A stretch of DNA of 64,000 bases, taken from positions 1,488,001 to 1,552,000 of the forward strand of contig NZ_CP108055.1 of NCBI RefSeq assembly GCF_036174265.1, in the 5' to 3' direction. A model generated the notes under the pieces. The model was not told the origin of the DNA. It ran no database searches and saw nothing but the letters and a program-made list of their open reading frames with translations. Of the stretch, positions 56,141 to 64,000 are shown piece after piece. The position numbers were made by a program, and so were the translations under genes. Source of the DNA: Streptomyces sp. NBC_00285. GTDB taxonomy: Bacteria; Actinomycetota; Actinomycetes; Streptomycetales; Streptomycetaceae. Positions within the stretch are counted from its first letter, which is position 1; each line of letters starts with the position of its first letter.

Positions 56141-57918
56141 TCGGCGTGGCGCCACCGGCGTACGATCCGGCGGCACCGACGACGGCGAACACCCTGCCCG
56201 TCGGAGCCACCGCGACCGTACGCGCGTACGTGGCCGAACTGTTCCACCGGCACCGACGTGCCTTCGTGCTCCTCGTCAGCGTCAACACGATCTCGGTCGT
56301 CGCCTCCATGGTCGGGCCCTGGCTCCTCGGCGATCTCGTCGAGCGGGTGACGGACGGGGCGCGTGAGCTCCATCTGGAGCTGACGGCCGGCCTGTTCGTG
56401 ATCGCGCTGATCGTCCAGGCCGTGTTCGTACGGCAGGTGCGGCTGCGCGGTGCGATGCTCGGCGAGCAGATGCTGGCCGACCTGCGCGAGGACTTCCTCG
56501 TACGGTCGGTCGGCCTGCCACCGGGCGTCCTGGAACGGGCCGGGACCGGAGACCTGCTGTCCCGGATCACGACGGACATCGACCGGCTCGGAAACGCCAT
56601 GCGTGAGGCCGTGCCGCAGCTCGCGATCGGCGTGGTGTGGGCGGCCCTGCTGCTCGGCGGACTCGTGATCACGGCCCCACCGCTGGCGGCAGCCGTGCTG
56701 CTCGCCCTTCCAACGCTCGTTATCGGCTGCCGCTGGTACTTCAAACGGGCGCCGTCCGCCTACCGCTCGGAGGCCGCAGGGTACGCGGCCGTGGCCGCCG
56801 CGCTCACGGAGACCGTGGACGCCGGACGGACCGTCGAGGCGCACCGGCTCGCCGCCCGGCGCATCGAACTGTCGGAGCAGCGGATCAAGGAGTGGACGGC
56901 CTGGGAGCGCTACACCCTGTGGCTGCGGTCGGTGCTGTTCCCGTGCATCAACGTCAGCCACGTCATGATCCTTTCGTCGGTGCTGATGGTCGGCGGGGTG
57001 TTCGTCCTCCAGGGCTGGATCGGGGTCGGCCAGCTGACCACGGGCGCTTTGATCGCGCAGATGCTGATCGACCCCGTCGGGCTCATCCTTCGCTGGTACG
57101 ACGAGCTCCAGGTGGCCCAGGTGTCGCTGGCCCGGCTGGTCGGCGTCCGGGACATCGAGCCGGACACCGGGGACATGAAACTGGCTCCCGAGGGCCGGAA
57201 CGTGCACGCGGACCAGGTCCACTTCGGCTACCTGGAAGGCGTGGACGTCCTGCGCAAGGTGTCCCTGGAGGTGGCGCCCGGCACCAGGCTGGCGCTGGTC
57301 GGCCCCTCGGGTGCCGGCAAGTCCACGCTGGGTCGCCTCCTCGCCGGGATCTACGCGCCCCGGGACGGCCGGATCACCCTGGGCGGCGCCGAGCTGTCCC
57401 GGATGTCCGCCGAACGGGTCCGTGAACACGTGGCCCTCGTCAACCAGGAGCACCACGTCTTCGTGGGCTCCCTGCGCGACAACCTCCTGCTCGCCCGCAC
57501 CAACGCCACGGACTCCGAGCTCTGGGCCGCGCTGGACGCGGTCGACGCGGACGGGTGGGCGCGGGCGCTCGACGACGGCCTGGACACCGAGGTCGGCTCG
57601 GGCGGGCTGACCGTCACCCCGGCCCAGGCCCAGCAGGTCGCGCTGGCCCGGCTGGTGCTTGCCGACCCGCACACCCTGGTCCTCGACGAGGCCACCTCGC
57701 TGCTGGACCCCCGCGCGGCCCGCCATCTGGAACGGTCCCTGGCCCGTGTCCTCGAAGGCCGCACGGTGGTCGCGATCGCCCACCGGCTGCACACCGCTCA
57801 CGACGCGGATGTCATCGCTGTCGTCGAGGACGGCCGTATCAGCGAACTGGGCAGCCATGAGGAGCTGGTCGTGGCGGACGGGGCGTACGCGGCACTGTGG
57901 AGGTCGTGGCACGGCTGA
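56137..57918 (+). CDS. ABC exporter subunit with intact Walker A but degenerate signature
   Basis: A 593-residue half-transporter overlapping the previous gene by four bases. Six membrane helices span residues about 40-320. The ATPase has Walker A GPSGAGKSTLGRLL, the Q-loop ALVNQEHHVFVGSL, Walker B TLVLDEATSLLD and the H-loop VVAIAHRLHTAHDAD. The LSGGQ signature is replaced by LTVTPAQAQQVALARL. Together with its partner it forms one complete composite ATP site (this Walker A plus the partner's LSGGQ) and one dead site. The direction is export; cargo and regulation are not evident. Confidence 0.88.
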   Translation: MIGVAPPAYDPAAPTTANTLPVGATATVRAYVAELFHRHRRAFVLLVSVNTISVVASMVGPWLLGDLVERVTDGARELHLELTAGLFVIALIVQAVFVRQVRLRGAMLGEQMLADLREDFLVRSVGLPPGVLERAGTGDLLSRITTDIDRLGNAMREAVPQLAIGVVWAALLLGGLVITAPPLAAAVLLALPTLVIGCRWYFKRAPSAYRSEAAGYAAVAAALTETVDAGRTVEAHRLAARRIELSEQRIKEWTAWERYTLWLRSVLFPCINVSHVMILSSVLMVGGVFVLQGWIGVGQLTTGALIAQMLIDPVGLILRWYDELQVAQVSLARLVGVRDIEPDTGDMKLAPEGRNVHADQVHFGYLEGVDVLRKVSLEVAPGTRLALVGPSGAGKSTLGRLLAGIYAPRDGRITLGGAELSRMSAERVREHVALVNQEHHVFVGSLRDNLLLARTNATDSELWAALDAVDADGWARALDDGLDTEVGSGGLTVTPAQAQQVALARLVLADPHTLVLDEATSLLDPRAARHLERSLARVLEGRTVVAIAHRLHTAHDADVIAVVEDGRISELGSHEELVVADGAYAALWRSWHG

Positions 57919-58271
57919 GCCTCGACGCGGCCGGGGACCGTCCTGGGCGACGGTACCCGGAGCGTCACCGTCCGACGCCGCCGCTTTCCCACCCCGGCGC
58001 CCCGGACCACGCCGGCGCCCCGCATCCCGGCGCCCCGGTCCCCGCCCGCGCCCGGGCTCCGGCGCTCATCCTTTGCCTGTTCCGTCGGGCGCGAGGGCCC
58101 CGTGCCGTTGCGCGGTGCCGAAAGAGGGTGGAAGGCTGGACAGCAGCACCGGCTCAGGGAGCGCCCGCGGACAGCACGGTTCACCGACGGGTGCGGCAAG
58201 TGTCCCGGGAGTCCGTGGCCCGCCCCGGGCCGTGCGAGGACCGCGTCCGTCCGCTTCACCTGGAGGTAGCC
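57919..58271. other. GC-rich intergenic region with a short tandem repeat
   Basis: About 350 bp. Around 57994-58038, the motif CCGGCGCCCCG recurs three times in a proline/alanine-coding-like stretch. The region ends with TGGAGGT, the ribosome site of the DUF5709 gene. No gene is convincing here. Confidence 0.55.
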
Positions 58272-58742
58272 GTGGACAGTTCCGACGGATGGGGAGACGA
58301 CGTCTACCAGCCCGACGGATCCGAGGTCCAGGACGACGCGGGTCTGCTCGACGCGGAGGACACCCTGGAGAACGACGGGGTCGGCGACCCCCTCGACCGT
58401 GGCTGGTCCCCACCCGAGAGACCGTGGGCGGTGGAGCACACCGGTGTGACGGCCGCGGAGCGTCAGCACGGTGAGACGCTCGACCAGCGGCTCGCCGAGG
58501 AACTGCCCGACCTCGTCGCCTCCGACGACGACGGTCTCGGCGATTCCGACGGCACCGACGGCGAGCTCCTGGACAACGAGGTCGGCACGATGCGCTCCGG
58601 TCGTCTCGTGGCCCCCGACGAAGGGGCGCACGAGGACGAGGAGAGCGCGCTGATCGCCACGGACGTGGGCATCGACGGTGCCGCGGCGTCCGCCGAGGAG
58701 GCCGCGATGCACATCGTCGACGAGGAGTCCCTCTCGGGCTGA
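58272..58742 (+). CDS. DUF5709 family protein
   Basis: A 156-residue, very acidic protein starting at GTG 58272 behind TGGAGGT. It contains the family's DDVYQPDGSEVQDDAGLLDAEDTLENDGVGDPLDRGWSPPERPWAVEHTGVTAAERQHGETLDQRLAEE block and ends LIATDVGIDGAAASAEEAAMHIVDEE. It has no signal peptide or membrane segment and is probably disordered over much of its length. DUF5709 is actinobacteria-specific and has no known role. It stands 84 bp ahead of rpmE2, with a perfect palindrome between. Confidence 0.86.
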   Translation: MDSSDGWGDDVYQPDGSEVQDDAGLLDAEDTLENDGVGDPLDRGWSPPERPWAVEHTGVTAAERQHGETLDQRLAEELPDLVASDDDGLGDSDGTDGELLDNEVGTMRSGRLVAPDEGAHEDEESALIATDVGIDGAAASAEEAAMHIVDEESLSG

Positions 58743-58775
58743 CCGAACCGTTCCCTGCCGCCCACCCCCCACCGC

Positions 58776-58793
58776 ACAGTCGGCGCCGACTGT
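58776..58793. promoter_or_regulatory. 18-bp perfect palindrome between DUF5709 and rpmE2
   Basis: ACAGTCGGCGCCGACTGT reads identically on both strands. It lies 34 bp after the DUF5709 stop and 33 bp before the L31 start, so it could be an operator for the ribosomal-protein gene or, less likely because it lacks a loop, a terminator. Confidence 0.5.
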
Positions 58794-58826
58794 CGCGCCG
58801 TACATCGCGCCCTTCGAGGAGCATCC

Positions 58827-59087
58827 ATGCAGCAGGACAAGCACCCCGTCTACCACCCGGTCGTCTTCCGTGACCGCTCCGCCGGCTACGCCTTCCTGAC
58901 CCGGTCCACCGCCACCAGCGAGCAGACCATCGAGTGGGACGACGGCGAGACCTACCCGGTGGTGGACGTGGAGATCTCCTCCGAGAGCCATCCCTTCTAC
59001 ACCGGCAAGGCCCGCACCGTGGACTCGGAAGGACGCGTCGCCGCCTTCGAGCGGCGCTACGGAGGCGGGGCCGGTCAGAGCAGCTGA
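58827..59087 (+). CDS. rpmE2: Type B 50S ribosomal protein L31
   Basis: An 86-residue L31 of the zinc-free (C-minus) type: [23 protein letters not shown], then [32 protein letters not shown]. It contains no cysteine, so it lacks the zinc-binding CxxC of type A L31. In Streptomyces such paralogues are made under zinc starvation and replace the zinc-containing form, freeing zinc; Zur is the known controller. No Zur-like AT-rich box is seen directly upstream, only an 18-bp palindrome. GAGGAGC precedes the ATG. Its presence in the same window as a Zur-type metal importer fits zinc economy. Confidence 0.93.
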   Translation: MQQDKHPVYHPVVFRDRSAGYAFLTRSTATSEQTIEWDDGETYPVVDVEISSESHPFYTGKARTVDSEGRVAAFERRYGGGAGQSS

Positions 59088-59119
59088 CGGAACGGGCCGA
59101 CGCCGCGGCCGCGGATGGG

Positions 59120-59914
59120 TCAGATGAAGTTCAGCGCCGCCGCGCAGCCCACTCCGCCGAGCAGCATGAACACCGGCATCAGCACCTTCAGCTCGACCCA
59201 GCTGCCCGCCCGGAACCGCATGATCTTGGGCGGCCCGATCGGGTACCAGCGCTTGCGGCCCACCGGGATCGGCCACAGGACCGGGCAGCCGGACACGGTC
59301 AGCGCATCCCCGATGTCGTGCACGAGCGCGCCCAGCACGATCGGCAAGCCCAGCCACAGGTACTCCTGGCCCGGCTGGTCGAACAACCAGTCCGCACCGT
59401 TGCCCGGCTTGTCCAGGACGCCCGCGATGATCCACGCACTGGTCGCGGCCAGCAGCCAGACCAGCACGTCGGCGCTGGAGCCGCGTGTCGCCCGCCACAG
59501 CAGGCCTTCGATGGCCAGCACCATGTGGACGAACAGGAGGGCCAGCACCGCCCAGCGGCCACCGGTGATCGCCGCCGCCGAGGCACCGGCACCGATCAGC
59601 ACGGCCCACAGCCAGGTGTGCGTGAGCGTGCGGTGCCCGCCGGAGCGACGCGGGTCGCCCTGCTTCCTGGTGGCCTTGTAGACGGCGTACGAAAGTTTGT
59701 CGACGATCTCGCACAGGCCACGGGAGACCGGCCCGAAGGCCCGCGAGATGGTGGCCGCCTTGTGGTCGAGGTCGGGAGCGAGCGCGGCCCCCGCGCAGAT
59801 CAGCGCCCCGGCCAGCAGAACGGGCCACGGCATGGTGTGCCCCGTGGCGGCGGCCGCCGCTCCTACGCCCAGCCAGGCCGCTGCCCCCGACAGTGAGTGT
59901 GCTGGTCCCATCAT
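59120..59914 (-). CDS. Membrane-bound metal-dependent hydrolase (YdjM/LexA-regulated type)
   Basis: A protein of about 264 residues with several hydrophobic segments. The DUF457/YdjM-type motif set is present: GPAHSLSGAAAWLG with a first histidine, APDLDHKAATIS (D-x-DH), SGGHRTLTHTWLWAVL (H-x3-H) and VHDIGDALTVSGCPVLWPIP (HD). These acidic and histidine residues in membrane helices are thought to bind metal; the substrate is probably a lipid phosphate or similar but is unproven. The start is ATG 59914 (MMGPAHSL); upstream ATG 59932 abuts a GAGGA site and is less likely. It is divergent from the helicase gene. Confidence 0.82.
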   Translation of the reverse strand: MMGPAHSLSGAAAWLGVGAAAAATGHTMPWPVLLAGALICAGAALAPDLDHKAATISRAFGPVSRGLCEIVDKLSYAVYKATRKQGDPRRSGGHRTLTHTWLWAVLIGAGASAAAITGGRWAVLALLFVHMVLAIEGLLWRATRGSSADVLVWLLAATSAWIIAGVLDKPGNGADWLFDQPGQEYLWLGLPIVLGALVHDIGDALTVSGCPVLWPIPVGRKRWYPIGPPKIMRFRAGSWVELKVLMPVFMLLGGVGCAAALNFI

Positions 59915-60059
59915 TGGCGTTGCCCGCCCCATTCCTCGTGTGCCACTGTCCAGTTGACCGGCTGCGCTGACGCCCCGTCGGCGACACAGCGTACTGGTCG
60001 TGATCTTCCTGCCGACAACCGATTCCCCTATGGGGGAGGTCGCCAGGCAAGATGGGTCC

Positions 60060-62573
60060 GTGACCCTCATCGATCAGCTGCCGCCGACCGCCGACCCCGA
60101 CGCCCTCTACGAAGCCTTCGAGTCGTGGGCCAAGGAGCGAGGGCTCACGCTCTACCCCCATCAGGAGGAGGCGCTGATCGAGGTGGTCTCCGGGGCGAAC
60201 GTGATCGTGTCGACGCCCACCGGTTCCGGCAAGAGCATGATCGCGGCGGGTGCGCACTTCGCCGCCCTCGCCCGCGACGAGGTCACTTTCTACACCGCGC
60301 CCATCAAGGCTCTCGTGTCGGAGAAGTTCTTCGAGCTGTGCAAGATGTTCGGCACCGAGAACGTCGGAATGCTGACCGGTGACGCCTCCGTCAACTCCGA
60401 CGCGCCCATCATCTGCTGTACCGCCGAGGTGCTCGCGTCGATCGCGCTGCGTGACGGGAAGGGCGCGGACGTCGGCCAGGTCGTCATGGACGAGTTCCAT
60501 TTCTACGCTGAGGGGGATCGCGGCTGGGCGTGGCAGATCCCGATCCTGGAGCTGCCACAGGCGCAGTTCGTCCTGATGTCGGCCACGCTGGGCGACGTCT
60601 CGATGTTCGAGGGGGATCTGACCCGGCGCACCGGTCGGCCGACGTCGGTGGTCCGCTCGGCGACCCGGCCCGTGCCGCTCTCGTACGAGTACAAGTTCAC
60701 CCCGCTCACCGAGACGCTGACCGAGCTCCTCGACACCAGGCAGGCGCCGGTCTACATCGTCCACTTCACGCAGGCGCAGGCCGTGGAGCGGGCACAGGCG
60801 TTGATGAGCATCAACATGTGCTCGCGTGAGGAGAAGGACCGGATCGCCGAGGTGATCGGTAACTTCCGCTTCACCACCAAGTTCGGCCGCAACCTCTCCC
60901 GTTACGTCCGGCACGGTATCGGTGTCCATCACGCCGGCATGCTGCCCAAGTACCGGCGACTGGTGGAGAAGCTGGCCCAGGCCGGTTTGCTGAAGGTCAT
61001 CTGCGGCACGGACACCCTCGGCGTCGGTGTCAACGTGCCCATCCGCACCGTGCTTTTCACGGCCCTGACGAAGTACGACGGCAACCGCGTCCGCACCCTG
61101 CGTGCCCGCGAGTTCCACCAGATCGCGGGGCGCGCGGGCCGGGCGGGTTTCGACACGGCCGGCTACGTCGTCGCCCAGGCTCCTGAGCACGTCATCGAGA
61201 ACGAGAAGGCGCTGCACAAGGCCGGCGACGACCCGAAGAAGCGCCGCAAAGTCGTCCGCAAGAAGGCGCCCGAGGGCTTCGTCGCCTGGTCGGAAACCAC
61301 CTTCGACAAACTGATCACCTCGGATCCGGAGCCGCTGGCCTCCCGCTTCCGGGTGACGCACACGATGCTGCTGTCGGTGATCGCCCGCCCGGGCAACGCC
61401 TTCGAGGCGATGCGGCATCTTCTGGAGGACAACCACGAGCCGCGTAAGCAGCAGCTCAGGCACATCCGTCGGGCGATCGCCATCTACCGTTCGCTGCTGG
61501 ACGGTGGCATCGTCGAGAAGCTCGACGAGCCCGACGCCACCGGCCGTATCGTCCGCCTCACCGTGGACCTCCAGCAGGACTTCGCGCTCAACCAGCCGCT
61601 GTCCACGTTCGCTCTCGCCGCGTTCGAGCTGCTCGACCCCGAATCGCCGTCCTACGCCCTGGACATGGTGTCCGTTGTCGAGTCCACACTGGACGATCCT
61701 CGGCAGATCATCGTCGCCCAGCTGAACAAGGCGAAGGGCGAGGCTGTGGCCTTGATGAAGGCGGACGGCATCGAGTACGAGGAGCGCATGGAGCGCCTCC
61801 AGGACATCAGCTACCCGAAGCCTCTGGAAGAGCTGCTCTTCCACGCGTACGACACCTACCGCCAGAGCCACCCGTGGGTCGGCGACCATCCGCTCTCCCC
61901 GAAGTCCGTCATCCGTGACATGTACGAACGGGCTCTGACCTTCACGGAGTTGATCTCTCTCTACGACCTCGCCCGCACCGAGGGCATTGTCCTGCGCTAC
62001 CTCGCCAGTGCCTACAAGGCGCTCGACCACAACATCCCGGACGACATCAAGTCCGAGGACCTGCAGGATCTGATCGAGTGGCTCGGTGAGACGGTCCGCC
62101 AGGTCGACTCCAGTCTGCTGGACGAGTGGGAGCAGCTCGCCAACCCGGAAGTGATGACCGCCGAGGAGGCTCAGGAGAAGGCCGACGAGGTCAAGCCGGT
62201 CACCCTCAACTCGCGCGCCTTCCGCGTCCTGGTCCGCAACGCCATGTTCCGCCGCGTCGAACTCGCCGCCCTGGACCAGGTCGACCAGCTCGGCGAGATG
62301 GACGCCGAGGCCGGCTGGGACGCCGAGGCATGGGGTGAGGCGATGGACAAGTACTGGGACGAGTACGAGGACCTCGGCACCGGACCGGACGCCCGTGGCC
62401 CGAAGCTGCTGCGGATCGAGGAGGAGCCGCAGAACAGGCTGTGGCGTGTGCGGCAGACCTTCGCCGACCCGAACGGTGACCACGACTGGGGCATCAGTGC
62501 GGAGATCGACCTCACTGCCTCCGACACGGAGGGCCGTGCGGTCGTCCGGGTCACCGATGTCGGCCAGCTGTGA
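60060..62573 (+). CDS. Ski2-like DEAD/DEAH RNA helicase with DUF3516 domain
   Basis: An 837-residue helicase starting at GTG 60060. RecA domain 1 has Walker A STPTGSGKSMIAAG, motif Ia TAPIKALVSEKFFEL, motif II VVMDEFHFYAE (DEFH) and motif III LMSATLGD. RecA domain 2 has VHHAGMLPKYRRLVEKL, GTDTLGVGVNVPI and motif VI HQIAGRAGRAGFD. The C-terminal 300 residues form the DUF3516 module (RRKVVRKKAPEGFV, then the helical region to DWGISAEIDL). It should unwind structured RNA with ATP; a link to RNA decay is inferred from the Ski2 family. The longer frame from 60000 lacks a ribosome site. A thioesterase gene follows after 37 bp. Confidence 0.92.
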   Translation: MTLIDQLPPTADPDALYEAFESWAKERGLTLYPHQEEALIEVVSGANVIVSTPTGSGKSMIAAGAHFAALARDEVTFYTAPIKALVSEKFFELCKMFGTENVGMLTGDASVNSDAPIICCTAEVLASIALRDGKGADVGQVVMDEFHFYAEGDRGWAWQIPILELPQAQFVLMSATLGDVSMFEGDLTRRTGRPTSVVRSATRPVPLSYEYKFTPLTETLTELLDTRQAPVYIVHFTQAQAVERAQALMSINMCSREEKDRIAEVIGNFRFTTKFGRNLSRYVRHGIGVHHAGMLPKYRRLVEKLAQAGLLKVICGTDTLGVGVNVPIRTVLFTALTKYDGNRVRTLRAREFHQIAGRAGRAGFDTAGYVVAQAPEHVIENEKALHKAGDDPKKRRKVVRKKAPEGFVAWSETTFDKLITSDPEPLASRFRVTHTMLLSVIARPGNAFEAMRHLLEDNHEPRKQQLRHIRRAIAIYRSLLDGGIVEKLDEPDATGRIVRLTVDLQQDFALNQPLSTFALAAFELLDPESPSYALDMVSVVESTLDDPRQIIVAQLNKAKGEAVALMKADGIEYEERMERLQDISYPKPLEELLFHAYDTYRQSHPWVGDHPLSPKSVIRDMYERALTFTELISLYDLARTEGIVLRYLASAYKALDHNIPDDIKSEDLQDLIEWLGETVRQVDSSLLDEWEQLANPEVMTAEEAQEKADEVKPVTLNSRAFRVLVRNAMFRRVELAALDQVDQLGEMDAEAGWDAEAWGEAMDKYWDEYEDLGTGPDARGPKLLRIEEEPQNRLWRVRQTFADPNGDHDWGISAEIDLTASDTEGRAVVRVTDVGQL

Positions 62574-62610
62574 GCCGTAGGGCAGTTGTGAGCCAAGGAG
62601 AGACCGACGC

Positions 62611-63477
62611 ATGACGAACCCGGCCGAGAAGCTCGTCGACCTGCTCGACCTGGAACAGATCGAGGTAAACATCTTCCGGGGCCGAAGCCCGCACGAGTCC
62701 CTCCAGCGGGTCTTCGGCGGGCAGGTGGCGGGCCAGGCGCTGGTGGCTGCCGCGCGCACCACGGAGGGCGACCGCCCGGTGCACTCGCTGCACGCGTATT
62801 TTCTGCGCCCGGGCCGGCCCGGGGTGCCGATCGTGTACCAGGTGGAGCGGGTGCGGGACGGTCGGTCGTTCACCACCCGCCGGGTCACCGCCGTGCAGCA
62901 GGGACGCACGATCTTCAATCTCACCGCCTCCTTTCACAAGCCTGAGACAGGTGCGTTCGAGCACCAGTTGCCGCCCGCCCGTAAGGTCCCGGCGCCCGAC
63001 TCCCTGCCGAGGGTGGGTGACGAGATTCGGGAGCATCTGGGCGAGCTGCCCGAGCAGTTGGAGCGGATGGCGCGCAGACAGCCGTTCGACATCCGGTATG
63101 TGGACCGGCTGCGCTGGAGTGCCGAGGAGGTCAAGGACGCCGAACCGCGCAGCGCGGTGTGGATGCGTGCGGTCGGGCCGCTCGGCGACGATCCGGTCGT
63201 GCACACCTGCGCGCTGACCTACGCGAGCGACATGACCCTCCTGGACGCTGTCCGTCTCCCGGTCCAGCCCCTGTGGGGCCCGCGGTCCTTCGACATCGCG
63301 TCGTTGGACCACGCCATGTGGTTCCACCGGCCCTTCCGTGCGGACGAGTGGTTCCTGTACGACCAGGAGTCGCCGATCGCGACGGGCGGACGAGGTCTGG
63401 CCCGCGGCCGGATCTACGACCTGGAGGGACGCCTGCTGGTGTCCGTCGTCCAGGAGGGGTTGTTCCGGCCGCTGTAG
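62611..63477 (+). CDS. tesB: Acyl-CoA thioesterase II
   Basis: A 288-residue double-hotdog thioesterase: EVNIFRGRSPHESLQRVFGGQVAGQALVAAARTT (first hotdog, with GGQVxGQAL), HSLHAYFLRPGRPGVPIVYQVERVRDGRSFTTRRVTAVQ, and a second hotdog with DMTLLDAVRLP, FDIASLDHAMWFHRPFRADEW, LYDQESPIATGGRGLARGRIYD. It hydrolyses acyl-CoA to free acid and CoA; the catalytic aspartate is in SLDHAMWF. AAGGAGAG precedes the ATG. It follows the helicase closely, probably by chance; its neighbour downstream is convergent, 2 bp away. Confidence 0.93.
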   Translation: MTNPAEKLVDLLDLEQIEVNIFRGRSPHESLQRVFGGQVAGQALVAAARTTEGDRPVHSLHAYFLRPGRPGVPIVYQVERVRDGRSFTTRRVTAVQQGRTIFNLTASFHKPETGAFEHQLPPARKVPAPDSLPRVGDEIREHLGELPEQLERMARRQPFDIRYVDRLRWSAEEVKDAEPRSAVWMRAVGPLGDDPVVHTCALTYASDMTLLDAVRLPVQPLWGPRSFDIASLDHAMWFHRPFRADEWFLYDQESPIATGGRGLARGRIYDLEGRLLVSVVQEGLFRPL

Positions 63478-63478
63478 G

Positions 63479-64000
63479 TCAGGCGCTTCTGCGCCGGAGC
63501 CAGCCCAGCAGGCCGCGAGCAGGTTCCTCCGGTGGTGTCGGCGTGTCCCGCGGCCGGCCGGGGGAAGTCCGCCCGGTCGTGGGGCGTGGCGCGGGCCGGA
63601 GCCTTCGGGCATCTTCCAGTGCGCGGGCCAGATCGGTCCGCAGCCACTCGATCTCGTCCGGGTGGTCCGCTGTCATGATCTTCTCGATGAGGTTTGCGGC
63701 AGGCGAGCCCTGTGCGCCGCCGGCCGGGGGTCCGGGCCGGAAGCGGCCCAGGTGGGACCGCTCGTAGGGATCCGGGACGAGCTCCGCGATCTGGGCGGGG
63801 TCGAGGAAGGCGGCGAGGGTTCCGGCGCTCTCCCAGGGGCCTTCGGCGAGGCGTAGCAGGAATCCACGGTGGCGTTGGCGCCAGTTGCGGGCGCGCAGGT
63901 CCACGCCCGCGTCGAGCATGTCGCGCAGGCCCTCGGGCATTCGCCGTGCCGTCAGCAGCCGGGTGTTCTCCTCGACTTCCGTGAACTGCTCCAGTTCCTC
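63479..64000 (-). CDS. Unrecognised protein, N-terminus beyond the window
   Basis: The C-terminal part (at least 173 residues) of a gene that enters from the right edge. The first codons seen, EELEQFTEVEENTRLLTARR, continue in frame to MPEGLRDMLDAGVDLRARNWRQRHRGFLLRLAEGPWESAG, so the ATG at 63940 is internal. It has a helical region (LIEKIMTADHPDEIEWLRTDLARALEDARR), a proline-rich linker and a basic end (GLLGWLRRRSA). No family is recognised and the missing N-terminus prevents a call. Confidence 0.7.
   Translation of the reverse strand, partial: EELEQFTEVEENTRLLTARRMPEGLRDMLDAGVDLRARNWRQRHRGFLLRLAEGPWESAGTLAAFLDPAQIAELVPDPYERSHLGRFRPGPPAGGAQGSPAANLIEKIMTADHPDEIEWLRTDLARALEDARRLRPAPRPTTGRTSPGRPRDTPTPPEEPARGLLGWLRRRSA

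Noticed and set aside
57798..62924. A 1708-codon open frame on the minus strand covering several genes.
   Set aside because: It runs antisense to the end of the ABC gene, DUF5709, rpmE2, the helicase and the start of tesB. It reads as low-complexity Arg/Gly/Asp sequence. It is a byproduct of G/C-rich third positions.
1..64000. tRNA, rRNA or CRISPR genes.
   Set aside because: No cloverleaf-like segment with a T-loop GTTC motif and CCA end, no ribosomal RNA core sequence and no spaced direct repeats were found by eye.

Overview
The window is a GC-rich actinobacterial chromosome segment, almost certainly Streptomyces. The evidence is a very strong G/C bias at third codon positions (which opens long false frames on the opposite strand), GTG/TTG starts, ATGA/GTGA stop-start overlaps, rare TTA leucine codons, a SpoIIE-type PP2C phosphatase, a roadblock protein, a DUF5709 protein, a DUF3516 helicase, and binding-protein sugar ABC genes without their own ATPase. 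About 60 genes are present. No rRNA, tRNA or CRISPR array was seen.

Layout. 0.1-5.6 kb: a DUF427 protein, a cysteine desulfurase-like PLP enzyme, a glycosyltransferase with an overlapping partner, and a P450. 5.7-9.6 kb: a three-gene operon of an unrecognised protein, a MoxR-type AAA ATPase and a VWA/HExxH protein. 9.7-13.4 kb: an amidohydrolase, then a znuA-znuC-znuB type metal ABC operon behind two Zur-box-like sites. 13.4-18.7 kb: AraC regulator, PhyH dioxygenase and small partner, PAS-GAF-SpoIIE phosphatase, roadblock protein, ArsR regulator. 18.6-25.7 kb: a response regulator/histidine kinase/GerMN lipoprotein operon (mtrAB-lpqB-like architecture) divergent from a DUF3152 protein and a large subtilase. 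The regulator and the protease both contain a TTA codon, which suggests bldA control. The subtilase is followed by a 19-bp-stem terminator.

26.2-35.4 kb is an accessory redox/detoxification region: MDR reductase, Old Yellow Enzyme and MarR; a CAP protein fused to a partial ricin-type repeat; and two TetR-SDR pairs with visible operators, the second followed by an epoxide-hydrolase-like enzyme and a SnoaL-like protein. It also carries a frameshifted anti-sigma-type ATPase remnant and an IS110 transposase remnant.

35.8-42.4 kb is a sugar locus: two permeases and a binding protein, a LacI regulator, a GH32 enzyme, and a frameshifted, truncated GH1 beta-glucosidase. 42.9-47.2 kb is a sulfonate-type ABC operon (permease, ATPase, binding protein). 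It is preceded by a 27-codon leader peptide of the actinobacterial cysteine-attenuation kind. It contains a 13-bp perfect inverted repeat just inside the permease gene and ends with the stub of a flavin-dependent monooxygenase followed by a different FAD monooxygenase.

47.2-54 kb: MltG transglycosylase, an ABC exporter divergent from a MarR regulator with its operator, a small conserved protein ending in a 16-bp tandem repeat, a dicarboxylate symporter, and an L,D-transpeptidase lipoprotein. 54.3-57.9 kb: a heterodimeric ABC exporter whose two ATPase halves are degenerate in complementary ways. 58.3-64 kb: DUF5709 protein, zinc-free ribosomal protein L31 (type B), a membrane metal-dependent hydrolase, a Ski2-like DUF3516 helicase, acyl-CoA thioesterase II, and a gene running off the right edge.

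The best candidates for something unusual are the MoxR/VWA three-gene operon, the attenuated and remodelled sulfonate operon, the complementary degenerate ABC pair, and the two phased pairs of 11-bp direct repeats beside the TTA-containing response regulator.
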